Below are positions 26,959 through 37,259 of a stretch of DNA of 64,000 nucleotides, one piece after another. The notes under the pieces were generated by a model, which saw only the letters and a program-made list of their open reading frames with translations, ran no database searches and was not told the origin of the DNA. How positions within the stretch are numbered: the stretch's first letter is position 1; each line of letters begins with the position of its first letter. The position numbers were made by a program, and so were the translations under genes. Origin of the DNA: Streptomyces sp. NBC_01267 (GTDB lineage: Bacteria > Actinomycetota > Actinomycetes > Streptomycetales > Streptomycetaceae); NCBI RefSeq assembly GCF_036241575.1, contig NZ_CP108455.1, forward strand, positions 7,609,001 to 7,673,000. The letters run 5' to 3'.

Positions 26959-29097
26959 ATGGCCACGTTTGATCGTCGGCGCTTCCTCCAGGCAGGCGGC
27001 GCGACAGCCGCATCTGCCGCCGCCCTCTCCATGTTCCCGCCGGCGATCGGCAAGGCCATGGCCCTGCCCGCGCTCTCCCGCAGCCGGTCGCTCAAGGACG
27101 TCCAGCACGTGGTGATCCTCATGCAGGAGAACCGTTCCTTCGACCACTACTTCGGTGGCCTCCGCGGGGTACGGGGCTTCGGCGACCCGCGTCCGGCACT
27201 GCTGCCCGACGGCAAACCGGTCTGGCACCAGCCGGCCGCCGCGACGCACACCGGACGGTACAACTCCCGCGGCCTGCCGGACAGCGCGACCGAGGTGCTG
27301 CCGTGGTACATCGACCCCAAGAACACCTCCGAGTACCTGGCGGGCACCGACCACGGCTGGAGCAGCGGCCACCTGGCCTGGAACCAGGGGCGCCACGACC
27401 AGTGGGTGAACCAGAAGCAGGACGCCCTCACGATGGGCTACCTCAAGCGCCAGGACCTGCTCTACCACTACGCCCTGGCCGAGGCGTTCACCATCTGCGA
27501 CTCCTATTTCTGCTCGGTGCACGCCGACACGGCGCCCAACCGGATCCATCTGTGGACCGGCACCAGCGACCCGCGCAATGTGTACGGACGGCGGCCCAAC
27601 GGCCCCGGTCTGAGCGAGCGCAACAACACCAACGGGTACACCTGGACCACGTATCCGGAACGGCTGGAGGCCGCGAAGGTCAGCTGGAAGCTGTACCAGG
27701 GGGGCACCGGTGAACCGGGCAGCCCCACGGACAACTACACCGACAACTCCCTGATGTTCTTCGAGAAGTACCAGGTGGCCGAGGGGGCGAGCGGGCCGCT
27801 CGTGGAGAAGGGTGCTTCGGACCACACCCTCAAGGAGTTCCGCGCCGACGTCGAACACGGCACGCTCCCGCAGGTCTCCTGGATCGTCCCGCCGTACAAG
27901 TACTCCGAGCACCCGTCCGCATCGCCGACCGACGGGGCCACGTACATCAACCTGGTGCTGGAGGCGCTCACCTCCAACCCCGAGGTCTGGGGCCGTACCG
28001 TCTTCATCGTCAACTACGACGAGAACGACGGCCTCTTCGACCATGTCGTACCGCCCATGCCGCCGGTCACCAGCGGGCCCGACGCCCAGGGCATGGTCTC
28101 CCGCGACCTGGTGAGGAGCCTCGGCGACGAGATCCTCGACCTCGGCAAGTACCCGGGCGAGATGAGCCCGCTGGTTCCCGGCGCGGATCCGGGCGGTCTC
28201 CAGCCCATCGGACTCGGGCCGCGGGTCCCGCTGTTGGTCGTCTCGCCCTGGTCGCGCGGTGGCTGGGTGTGCTCGGAGACCTTCGACCACACTTCGGTGC
28301 TGCAGTTCCTGGAGGCCAGGTTCGGTATCCACGAGCCGAACATCAGCGCCTGGCGCCGTTCCGTCTGCGGTGACCTCACCTCGGCACTCGACTTCTCCGG
28401 GGCGAACCCCGCTCCGGTCTCCATCCAGGTTCCCGCGCCGATCACTTCCGAGGGCAAGCCGTACCAGGTGCCGCTGCCCCAGAGCATGCCGTCCCAGGAG
28501 CCGGGCGTCCGGCGGGCCCGCGCCCTGCCGTACGACGTGCTGGTCAACGAGGGCGACGAGCACAAGGGGCGGTTCCAGCTGGACCTCGCCAACCGGGGTC
28601 GGGCCGGCGCCGCCTTCTACGTCTACGACCGCAAGCACCCCCAGTCGGCCCCGCGCCGCTACACCGTCTCCGCCCGGGACACCCTGAGCGACTACTGGCA
28701 GACCGCGGCGACCGGTGGTGCCTACCAGCTCGCCGCGTACGGTCCCAACGGCACCCTCTGCGAGTTCGCCGGTTCCGCCGCGGACGGGCTGCGGGCGCGG
28801 TTCAGCCACGACGGGGGTGACCGGATCCGGATCCGGATCACCAACCACGGGCGGACCACACGTACGGTGCTGGTCGCTGACGCCTACGGAACGAAGGGCA
28901 GCGGCAAGACCCACCGCCTGCACGCCGGCGCCTCCACGGAGGTCACGGTGTCGGTGCGCGCCCACTCCGGCTGGTACGACATCACGGTCACCGAATCCGG
29001 GGCCGGGGAGAGCGGCACGCCGTACCGGCGCCGCTGGTCGGGACATCTGGAGAACGGCCGCCCCAGCACCAGTGACCCGGGCCCGCACGGCTCCTGA
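26959..29097 (+). CDS. phosphocholine-type phospholipase C, Tat-exported
   Basis: 712 residues. A twin-arginine signal at the very start (FDRRRFLQAGG) is followed by the phosphoesterase core (about 45-430): HVVILMQENRSFDHYFGGLRGVRGF, then YDENDGLFDHV and PLLVVSPWSRGGWVCSETFDHTSVLQFLEARFG. Two C-terminal DUF756-type beta domains (about 520-700) complete the usual bacterial non-haemolytic PlcN/PlcC layout. It hydrolyses phospholipid head groups outside the cell, releasing phosphate and choline compounds. Many relatives respond to phosphate starvation, but I found no convincing PHO box here. Confidence 0.93.
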   Translation: MATFDRRRFLQAGGATAASAAALSMFPPAIGKAMALPALSRSRSLKDVQHVVILMQENRSFDHYFGGLRGVRGFGDPRPALLPDGKPVWHQPAAATHTGRYNSRGLPDSATEVLPWYIDPKNTSEYLAGTDHGWSSGHLAWNQGRHDQWVNQKQDALTMGYLKRQDLLYHYALAEAFTICDSYFCSVHADTAPNRIHLWTGTSDPRNVYGRRPNGPGLSERNNTNGYTWTTYPERLEAAKVSWKLYQGGTGEPGSPTDNYTDNSLMFFEKYQVAEGASGPLVEKGASDHTLKEFRADVEHGTLPQVSWIVPPYKYSEHPSASPTDGATYINLVLEALTSNPEVWGRTVFIVNYDENDGLFDHVVPPMPPVTSGPDAQGMVSRDLVRSLGDEILDLGKYPGEMSPLVPGADPGGLQPIGLGPRVPLLVVSPWSRGGWVCSETFDHTSVLQFLEARFGIHEPNISAWRRSVCGDLTSALDFSGANPAPVSIQVPAPITSEGKPYQVPLPQSMPSQEPGVRRARALPYDVLVNEGDEHKGRFQLDLANRGRAGAAFYVYDRKHPQSAPRRYTVSARDTLSDYWQTAATGGAYQLAAYGPNGTLCEFAGSAADGLRARFSHDGGDRIRIRITNHGRTTRTVLVADAYGTKGSGKTHRLHAGASTEVTVSVRAHSGWYDITVTESGAGESGTPYRRRWSGHLENGRPSTSDPGPHGS

Positions 29098-29101
29098 GAC
29101 A

Positions 29102-29611
29102 ATGTCGATCATGGAAGCGAATACCCGGGAGGCCGAACTCGCCGCGGTCCGGACGCCCCCCTGGTCACTGCGTTCCGCGAGTTCCGCCGATGTGGAGACG
29201 ATCGCGGAGCTGCGGGCGACGGTGATGCGGCCGGATCTGGAACGGCTCGGCCGGTTCGACGAGCACCGGGTCCGGCAGCGGCTGCGCGATTCCTTCTCCG
29301 CGCAGTACACCTCGGTCATCGTGGTCGATGGAGCTCTCGCAGGCTGCGTCACGCTCCGCCCGGCGCCGCAGGGGCAGTGGCTGGAGAGCTTCTACCTCGA
29401 CCCCGGGGTCCAGGGGCGGGGGCTCGGCTCCGCTGTCCTGCGCACGCTGCTGGAGCGGACCGATACGGAAGGCGTGCCTGTCCGTCTCCACGTGCTGCAG
29501 GGCAGCGCTGCCCGACGGCTCTACGAGCGGCACGGATTCACCGTGGAGGACGAGGACCCGGTCGACGTGCACATGGTGCGCCGACCGGGCGCGTGCGTCA
29601 CCGCGGGGTGA
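29102..29611 (+). CDS. GNAT-family N-acetyltransferase
   Basis: 169 residues (a second ATG at 29111 is possible). The acetyl-CoA loop is LDPGVQGRGLGSAVLRTLLER (the R/Q-x-x-G-x-G/A motif), with an acceptor-side motif LHVLQGSAARRLYERHGF. The start is 4 bp after the phospholipase stop, so they may be co-transcribed. Substrate unknown. Confidence 0.9.
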   Translation: MSIMEANTREAELAAVRTPPWSLRSASSADVETIAELRATVMRPDLERLGRFDEHRVRQRLRDSFSAQYTSVIVVDGALAGCVTLRPAPQGQWLESFYLDPGVQGRGLGSAVLRTLLERTDTEGVPVRLHVLQGSAARRLYERHGFTVEDEDPVDVHMVRRPGACVTAG

Positions 29612-29643
29612 GTGCGTTCGCGGTACGCGAGCGGTGAGCAGTC

Positions 29644-29676
29644 GCCGGTGACCGGTGCTGACGTCCGGTCACCGGC
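29644..29676. terminator. hairpin between convergent genes
   Basis: Perfect 12-bp stem (29644-29655 with 29665-29676) and a 9-nt loop between the GNAT gene and the convergent STAND gene. Confidence 0.75.
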
Positions 29677-29714
29677 CGACTGCCTGCCCGTTCGCCCGGC
29701 CGGGCGGGTACGGG

Positions 29715-31850
29715 CTACGAGGGCAGGTGGCCCTGCAGGGCGCGCACGAGCCCGCTTTCCGCATCGGCGGTGAGACTCCGGTGGTAGGCACTGTCGTACG
29801 CCGGATCTCCCGCCGCCTCACGCGCCTGCCGCTCCCACGCGTCGCGGATCACACCGAGTTCCGGTGTGCCGCGGTGCGGGTGGCCGATCATGCGCCAGTA
29901 GACATGGCCCGTTCCTGAGGTACGGGCGGCCTCCACGCCGTCGCCCTGCGCCGCGATCGCACCGGCCAGCAGATCGAGACCGAGGGCGATGCCCAGGCTG
30001 TCCCGCAGCTGGTACTTGCCCGCGAGCATCGAGCGTGCGTGGTCCTCCGCCTCACGGGGCCGACCCTGCAGGAGGTGTATCAGGGCGAGTTGGTGGTCGG
30101 CGTACGCGCGGGCCCAGTACTCGCCGTAGCGCAGGCTGAGTTGCTGGAGGTTCGTGGCGTCCTCGTACGCGTCGTCGAGACGGCCGAGAGCGGACAGGGC
30201 GAAGACTCTTATCACCCGGCACCGCAGTTGTGAGGGGGCGGCCAGCGGGTCGCCGGGCAGGCTGCGCAGAGCGTGGTCGCTGACGTCGTGAGCGGTCTGC
30301 GGCCGGCCCATCATCAGGTAGTTGAAACTGACGAGATGGGCTGCGGAGAGCATGGATTCCGCGTCGTGGTCGTGCCATGCGGCGACGCTGCACCGCTCGC
30401 CGAACTCCCGTGCGGACTCGTGGTCGCCCTGCAGCGTGAGGGTGATGCCCAGTGCCCACAGGGCGCGGGTGTGGTGCTTGCTCCGGCCGGAGTCGATGCG
30501 CAGGGCCCGTTCGAGATAGACGCGGGCCCGTTGAAGGTGGCCGCAGCAGCTCCAGAAGAGCCCGGTGCAGCCCGCCATCTCCACGGCCTTCTCGGAACCT
30601 TCCGCGAGGAGATGGTCCAGGGCGGCGCACAGATCCGCGTCGGTCTCGGCGATCCTGCGGTACCAGGCGACCTGCTGCGGGCCGAGCCAGCAGGTGTGTG
30701 CCTGGCGTGCGACATCGGCGAAGTGTTCGGCGTGCCGTTGCGCGAGGGGTTTCCGCTCGTCCAGTTCGTCGAGCCACATGGCTCCGTATTCGCGCAGGGT
30801 GTCGAGCATCCGGTACCGGGAGCCGTTGTGCTGCAGCACGGACTGGGTGGCGAGCCTCGCCATGAGCGCGGGAATGGCGTCGGCGCGGAGCGGGCCGCCG
30901 GAACAGACCGCCTGGGCGTCCGCTTCCTCGATGGCGCCGGGAAAGACGGAGAGCCTGGCCCAGAGCAGGCGCTCGGTGGGGGTGCAGAGCTCGTGGCTCC
31001 AGCCGATGGCGGTGCGCAGGGCCCGGTGGCGCTCGGGCCATACGGTCCGGTCGGTGAGGAAATCGAGCCGGGACCCGAGCCGGTCGGCGATCTGCTCGAC
31101 GCTGTTCTCCGCGAGCCGGGCGCAGGCCAGTTCGAGGGCGAGCGGAATTCCCTCCAGCCGGCGGCAGATCCGGACGGCTGCCGCGGTGGTGCCGGGGGTG
31201 TCGAGCGAGACATGCGGCGCGGCGGTAGCGGCGCGGTCGCGGAAGAGCCGCATGGCCTCCTCGCCGTCACCGCCCGCAGCCAGCGGGGGTACGTCCAGAC
31301 GGTATTCGCCGCGCACGCCGAGAGGCTTTCGGCTGGTGGCGAGGACGGCCAGTCCCGGTGCGGCAGCCAGGAGTTCGCGCACCAGGTGGCTGCACGAGTC
31401 GATGATCCGCTCGCAGCAGTCCAGGACGAGCAGCAGATTCCTGTCGGCGAGCCGCTCGCAGAGCGCCTCCACGGGGCGCGCCAGGTCGTGGTCCAGGAGC
31501 CCGACGGCATCGGAGACGGTGCCGATGAGCAATCGGTCGTCGTAGAGATGGGACAGGTCGGCCCACCACACGCCGTCGGCGTACCGCTCGCTCGCCCGGT
31601 CGGCGGCGCGAAGAGCCAGCCTGCTCTTGCCGACTCCGCCACTGCCCGTGAGCGTGACCAGCCGGTGTTTCTCAAGTGCCCGTGCCGCATCGCCCAGTTC
31701 GCTGATTCGGCCGACGAAACTGGTCGTCACGACGGGAAGATTGCCCACCACGCGTACATCTTGGACCCGTCGCGATCGAAGGCCGATACCCGCGGCGAGG
31801 AACGGCCAGAATTGGCTGATAGTGAATGTCAAGTGTTCAAGAAGCGCCAC
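29715..31850 (-). CDS. STAND ATPase (AfsR/LuxR-like) without a DNA-binding domain
   Basis: 711 residues. LPVVTTSFVGR marks the usual start of the NB-ARC-like ATPase (about 40-330): Walker A GSGGVGKS (69-76), Walker B LLLVLDCCE, and a sensor-like LAVLATSRKPLGVRGE. A winged-helix-like segment and TPR-type helical repeats follow (about 340-700). The usual N-terminal BTAD domain or C-terminal LuxR helix-turn-helix is missing; the protein ends in the helical repeats. The GTG start has no ribosome site, and a GTG near residue 35 is an alternative. It may act through a partner regulator. Confidence 0.82.
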   Translation of the reverse strand: MALLEHLTFTISQFWPFLAAGIGLRSRRVQDVRVVGNLPVVTTSFVGRISELGDAARALEKHRLVTLTGSGGVGKSRLALRAADRASERYADGVWWADLSHLYDDRLLIGTVSDAVGLLDHDLARPVEALCERLADRNLLLVLDCCERIIDSCSHLVRELLAAAPGLAVLATSRKPLGVRGEYRLDVPPLAAGGDGEEAMRLFRDRAATAAPHVSLDTPGTTAAAVRICRRLEGIPLALELACARLAENSVEQIADRLGSRLDFLTDRTVWPERHRALRTAIGWSHELCTPTERLLWARLSVFPGAIEEADAQAVCSGGPLRADAIPALMARLATQSVLQHNGSRYRMLDTLREYGAMWLDELDERKPLAQRHAEHFADVARQAHTCWLGPQQVAWYRRIAETDADLCAALDHLLAEGSEKAVEMAGCTGLFWSCCGHLQRARVYLERALRIDSGRSKHHTRALWALGITLTLQGDHESAREFGERCSVAAWHDHDAESMLSAAHLVSFNYLMMGRPQTAHDVSDHALRSLPGDPLAAPSQLRCRVIRVFALSALGRLDDAYEDATNLQQLSLRYGEYWARAYADHQLALIHLLQGRPREAEDHARSMLAGKYQLRDSLGIALGLDLLAGAIAAQGDGVEAARTSGTGHVYWRMIGHPHRGTPELGVIRDAWERQAREAAGDPAYDSAYHRSLTADAESGLVRALQGHLPS

Positions 31851-32058
31851 GTGTTGGCGTTATGTGGCGACATCAGTTCTTAGTTGGTATCCACACGGAA
31901 CAGAGTGGAACATGCGCCCCGGCCGGAGCGGCGGAGCGTGTACGAGTGCCCGCGTACCGGGCGCAGCGGAACGGCACGGGTGCGGAGCCGGGAGAGCTGC
32001 CCGGCGGGGGAGTGGCTGACGCTCGGCCGTCGGAACCAGCACCCGTGCCGTCGTCACC

Positions 32059-33473
<1,415 letters not shown>

Positions 33474-33479
33474 GCGGCA

Positions 33480-33498
33480 ATTCTAATGCTGGGCATTA
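33480..33498 (-). promoter_or_regulatory. leaderless tetR promoter with overlapping palindrome
   Basis: On the minus strand TAGAAT (33485-33480) stands 6 nt before the tetR ATG. The palindrome TAATGC-TGG-GCATTA (33484-33498) overlaps its first bases. No good -35 is seen. Confidence 0.6.
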
Positions 33499-33735
33499 TT
33501 AAAAGCGAATGGGCTGGCCGGTGGGTGTACCGGGTGTGGTCGGGGGGCGTGCGCGAGTGTGAGCGGGCCGTCGGGGCCCGCGCGCCACGTCCACCCGCGG
33601 AGCCGTCCGAAGTGGGTGCGTCCGGAAATCTGAGAAATCTTCCCGGAGCCCACATCCATTGGGCCCTTTCGTTCGTCTCATGTGCGAGCGGCCCTCCCAT
33701 GGGGCCGCGCTGTAGCGGCATTTGGAGCATCCACC

Positions 33736-34626
33736 TTGAAAATTGGCATTAAGGGCATGCGTCGCGTTTCGGTCGTCGCTGTCACCGCTGGTGCGGTGAC
33801 AGCAGCTGGGGCGTTCGGCGCCTCGGCGCAGGCGGCCACGCCCAAGACGCCCACGATCGTCGCCAAGGGCGGCTTCGTGATGAACAACGGCTCGGGGAAG
33901 ACCCTCTTCACCAAGGCCGCGGACACCCGTCGTTCCACCGGCTCCACCACGAAGATCATGACGATCCGGGTGGTGCTGGCCAAGAAGAACCTCAATCTGG
34001 ATTCGAAGGTCACGATCCAGAAGGCGTACAGCGACTACATCGTGTCGAAGAACGCCTCGTCCGCCCACCTGATCGTGGGCGACAAGGTCACCGTCCGGCA
34101 GCTGCTGTACGGTCTGATGCTTCCGTCCGGCTGTGACGCGGCGTACGCGCTGGCCGACAAGTACGGCAGCGGTTCCACGCGCGCCGCACGCGTCAAGTCG
34201 TTCATCGGCCAGATGAACTCCACCGCCAAGAGCCTCGGATTGAAGAACACCCACTTCGATTCGTTCGACGGCATAGGGGGCGGCTCGAACTACTCGACGC
34301 CGCGCGACCTGACGAAGCTCGCCAGCAACGCGATGAAGTACTCCACGTTCCGCACGGTCGTGAAGACGAAGTCCACGAAGCAGAAGGTCACGACGAAGAG
34401 TGGCGGCTACCGCTACATGTCGTGGACCAACACCAACAAACTGCTCAGCAGTTACTCGGGGACCATCGGGGTCAAGACCGGGTCCGGCCCGGAGGCCAAG
34501 TACTGCCTGGTCTTCGCCGCCACCCGGGGCAGCAAGACGGTCATCGGCACGGTGCTCGCCTCCACCTCGGAGACGACCCGTACCGCGGACGTGAAGAAGC
34601 TGATGGACTACGGCTTCAAGAAGTAG
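33736..34626 (+). CDS. D-alanyl-D-alanine carboxypeptidase (peptidase S11)
   Basis: 296 residues if the TTG at 33736 (GGAG 8 nt before) is used; the ATG at 33757 would give 289. Signal peptide to about residue 34. The penicillin-binding motifs are STTK (nucleophile Ser70, Lys73), SGC (131-133, where many members have SGN) and KTGSG near the C-terminus. It is secreted and trims the terminal D-Ala of peptidoglycan stem peptides. The SGC variant is, as I recall, common in Streptomyces paralogues. Monocistronic; a strong terminator follows. Confidence 0.9.
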   Translation: MKIGIKGMRRVSVVAVTAGAVTAAGAFGASAQAATPKTPTIVAKGGFVMNNGSGKTLFTKAADTRRSTGSTTKIMTIRVVLAKKNLNLDSKVTIQKAYSDYIVSKNASSAHLIVGDKVTVRQLLYGLMLPSGCDAAYALADKYGSGSTRAARVKSFIGQMNSTAKSLGLKNTHFDSFDGIGGGSNYSTPRDLTKLASNAMKYSTFRTVVKTKSTKQKVTTKSGGYRYMSWTNTNKLLSSYSGTIGVKTGSGPEAKYCLVFAATRGSKTVIGTVLASTSETTRTADVKKLMDYGFKK

Positions 34627-34644
34627 CCCGTCCAGCATTCCGAG

Positions 34645-34682
34645 GAGGCCTGCTCGCGACCGGAAGGCCGCGAGCAGGCCTC
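34645..34682 (+). terminator. hairpin terminator
   Basis: Perfect 14-bp stem (34645-34658 with 34669-34682), 10-nt loop, 18 bp after the carboxypeptidase stop. Confidence 0.85.
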
Positions 34683-34699
34683 TGTGCCAGGATGCCGTT

Positions 34700-35182
34700 A
34701 TGGACGGGACACCTGAGCGCGGTTCCGCGCAGGACGCGGCGCGCCGCCGCTACGAGGAAGTGCTGGGCGCCTGGAACCGCCGGGACGCGCGGGGCTTCGC
34801 GGCACTGTTCGTCCCTGACGGGCTCCTGGTCGGCTTCGACGGCAGCCAGGTACGCGGCTCGGAGGTCGAGGACCACCTGACGCCGATCTTCGCCAACCAT
34901 CCGACGGCCACCTTCGTGTCGAAGGTGCGGGACGTACGGCCGCTGGGCAGGGACGCGGTCGTGCTCCACGCGATCGTCGGGATGGTGCCACCCGGGCAGA
35001 CGGATCTGGAGCCCGCGGTGAACGCCGTACAGACCCTGGTCGCCGAATTCCGGGACGGAACCTGGTCGGTGGCGCTGTTCCAGAACACTCCGGCGGCCCA
35101 CCACGGCCGTCCGGAACTCGTGGAGCAGCAGACCGAAGAGCTCCGGCAGGTCCTCAAGGGCGCGCCGGAGCAGGGCCTGTAG
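34700..35182 (+). CDS. SgcJ/EcaC-type SnoaL-like protein
   Basis: 160 residues. ARRRYEEVLGAWNRRDARGFAALFVPDGLLVGFDGSQVRG and HAIVGMVPPGQTD fit the small SnoaL/NTF2-like cone fold of the SgcJ/EcaC family. The function of most members is unknown. It stands alone between a terminator and the quinone oxidoreductase gene. Confidence 0.8.
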   Translation: MDGTPERGSAQDAARRRYEEVLGAWNRRDARGFAALFVPDGLLVGFDGSQVRGSEVEDHLTPIFANHPTATFVSKVRDVRPLGRDAVVLHAIVGMVPPGQTDLEPAVNAVQTLVAEFRDGTWSVALFQNTPAAHHGRPELVEQQTEELRQVLKGAPEQGL

Positions 35183-35339
35183 ACGGTACGGACGCGACGA
35201 GAATCCGGCGGCGCCACTTGTTGCGGCCCGGTGAACGTTCCGGCCCCCGGGAATACGTGCAGGGGGAACCGGCTTTTCGCTGCTGATCCGACGGAGGCCG
35301 CGCAGGGGGCCGATGTGCTGAACCGGAGTGAGGGAGCTC

Positions 35340-36260
35340 ATGCCCAGGGCATACGTATTCACCCGCAGTGGCGGGCCGGAAGCAGAGGCCTTCGTCGAGC
35401 AGGAGGTACCGGTCCCCGGACCCGGTGAACTGCTCGTCGCCGTCCGGGCGGCCGGGGTGAACCCGGTCGACTGGAAACTGCGGACCGGATACCGCAGGCC
35501 CGGCAGCGAGCCACCGACGTTTCCCGTCGTCTTCGGCAGCGAGGCCGCCGGAATCGTGGAGCGGACCGGTCCGGGCGTCGAAGGGTTCGAACCCGGTCAG
35601 GCCGTCTTCGGTAACCCGCTGACCGGCGGTTACGCCGAGTACACGCTGATGCCCGTCGCCGTCACCGCGCACAAGCCGGACGCTCTGTCGTTCACCGACG
35701 CCGCTGTGCTGCCGGTCGCGGCAGCGACCGCCTACGACGGCGTGCGCCAGCTCGGTCCCGCGCCCGGCTCGACCCTGCTGGTCAACGGCGCGGGTGGCGG
35801 GGTCGGCGTGGCCGCCGTCCAGATCGCCCGCCATCTCGGTGTACGCGTCGTCGGCACCGCGAGCGCGGACAAGAAGAACTTCGTCGAATCGCTCGGCGCG
35901 GTGCACATCACCTCCGGACCCGGCGTCACCGAGCGGGTACGGGCGGTAGCCCCGAACGGCGTCGACGCGGTCTTCGACCTGGTCGGCGGTGACGCGCTGC
36001 GGGCCGTGGCCGGGCTGGTCACCGACCGTACGCGGCTGATCAGCGCCGGAGGTAAGCCGCTGGCCGTGGAACTCGGCGGGGCTGCCGTCGAACGGGCCCG
36101 TAACGCCGCAGTCCTCGACGAAGTGGCGGGCCTCGCCGTCAGCGGCGTCCTGCGCACGTATGTCACGCGGACCTTCCCGCTGGCCGAGGCCGCCGAAGCG
36201 TTGCGGGCCGTGGAGGGCGGGCACACCCGGGGCAAGATCGTGATCGAGGTGGCCGGATGA
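35340..36260 (+). CDS. NADP-dependent quinone oxidoreductase (zinc-independent MDR)
   Basis: 306 residues; the ATG at 35340 follows GGGAG. An N-terminal GroES-like catalytic domain (AAGVNPVDWKLRTG, FPVVFGSEAAGIVERTGPGVEGFEPGQAVFG) is followed by a Rossmann domain (NGAGGGVGVAAVQIARHLG). The catalytic zinc ligands of alcohol dehydrogenases are missing, as in quinone oxidoreductases. Overlaps the GNAT gene by 4 nt. Confidence 0.9.
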   Translation: MPRAYVFTRSGGPEAEAFVEQEVPVPGPGELLVAVRAAGVNPVDWKLRTGYRRPGSEPPTFPVVFGSEAAGIVERTGPGVEGFEPGQAVFGNPLTGGYAEYTLMPVAVTAHKPDALSFTDAAVLPVAAATAYDGVRQLGPAPGSTLLVNGAGGGVGVAAVQIARHLGVRVVGTASADKKNFVESLGAVHITSGPGVTERVRAVAPNGVDAVFDLVGGDALRAVAGLVTDRTRLISAGGKPLAVELGGAAVERARNAAVLDEVAGLAVSGVLRTYVTRTFPLAEAAEALRAVEGGHTRGKIVIEVAG

Positions 36261-37030
36261 CCATCCCGGACCAGGCCGCTCACGCGACCCATCCGCTGGA
36301 CAATCCGGTCCGTGCCTCGCTGACCGGCCCGCACGCCCGGTTCGCCGAGCGCAGGGGCCGCGTACTGCGCTACCCGGCCGGGGTGTCGCCCTGGTTCGCG
36401 CTGCCCGACACCCCGGACGCGTCGGACTGGGCCGATGCCGCCGCGCTCGCCGGGCCCGGTGGGGCTGTCACCCTCACCGCGTTCCGCCGGCCGCCACCGG
36501 ACAGCTGGGAGCGCACCTTCCACGCCGAGGGCGTCCAGCTCGTCGACGACGGGGTGGAGGCGGCGCCCGACCCGGAAGCCGTACGGCTCGGCGCCGACGA
36601 TGTGCCGGAGATGCTCGAACTGGTGGCCCGCACCCGGCCGGGACCGTTTCTGCCGCGTACGGTCGAGCTCGGAACGTATCTGGGTGTCCGGCGCGAAGGT
36701 GTTCTCGTCGCCATGGCCGGGGAGCGGCTGCACCCGCCGGGCTGGAGTGAGATCAGCGGCGTCTGCACCGATGAGGCCGTGCGCGGACAAGGACTGGGCA
36801 GCAGGCTCGTACGGGCTGTCGCCCATGAGATCAGGGAGCGGGACGAGACACCGTTCCTGCATGCGTCGGCGGCCAACACCGACGCGATCCGGTTGTACGA
36901 ATCGCTGGGGTTCCGGCTCCGTCGCCGGACCTCGTTCCTTTCGGCGCTCGTACCGCCGCAGCGGTCCGGTGCCGAGCAGGCCGGGCCGGGACAGCGGAAA
37001 GCCCGGCGCGTGGCCGGGCCGTTCGCTTGA
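36257..37030 (+). CDS. GNAT-family acetyltransferase (FR47-like)
   Basis: 257 residues. The GNAT domain is in the second half: ISGVCTDEAVRGQGLGSRLVRAVAHEIRER (acetyl-CoA loop) and FLHASAANTDAIRLYESLGF. The first 100 residues are a non-catalytic extension. Translationally coupled to the quinone oxidoreductase (ATGA overlap). Substrate unknown. Confidence 0.88.
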   Translation: MTIPDQAAHATHPLDNPVRASLTGPHARFAERRGRVLRYPAGVSPWFALPDTPDASDWADAAALAGPGGAVTLTAFRRPPPDSWERTFHAEGVQLVDDGVEAAPDPEAVRLGADDVPEMLELVARTRPGPFLPRTVELGTYLGVRREGVLVAMAGERLHPPGWSEISGVCTDEAVRGQGLGSRLVRAVAHEIRERDETPFLHASAANTDAIRLYESLGFRLRRRTSFLSALVPPQRSGAEQAGPGQRKARRVAGPFA

Positions 37031-37174
37031 GCAGGAATTCGGGTGTGCGGGGCGGGCCCCCGTTGGCGGGCGGGCCGGGGGCCGCGGGCGTCAGCCGGCG
37101 GACGGGCCGGGTGAGCCGGTTCTTACGGGTGCGGTTGACCGGGGCCGGGCGAAGCGAAGTCGCCCGTGGTGCCG

Positions 37175-37203
37175 GCGGCTCGTCGGTCCGGCCGACGAGC
37201 CGC
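37175..37203. terminator. hairpin between convergent genes
   Basis: Perfect 12-bp stem (37175-37186 with 37192-37203), 5-nt loop, between the GNAT gene and the convergent transglycosylase-like gene. Confidence 0.7.
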
Positions 37204-37259
37204 GCTGCCGGGGCGGTGAAGTGCCGACGCGTCGAGTGGCGTGGCTCTCTTCACCCGTC

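Noticed and set aside
35580..35605. GGTTCGAACCCG resembling the T-arm of a tRNA
   Set aside because: It lies inside the quinone oxidoreductase gene in frame (GFEPG segment), and no acceptor, D-arm or anticodon stem can be built around it.
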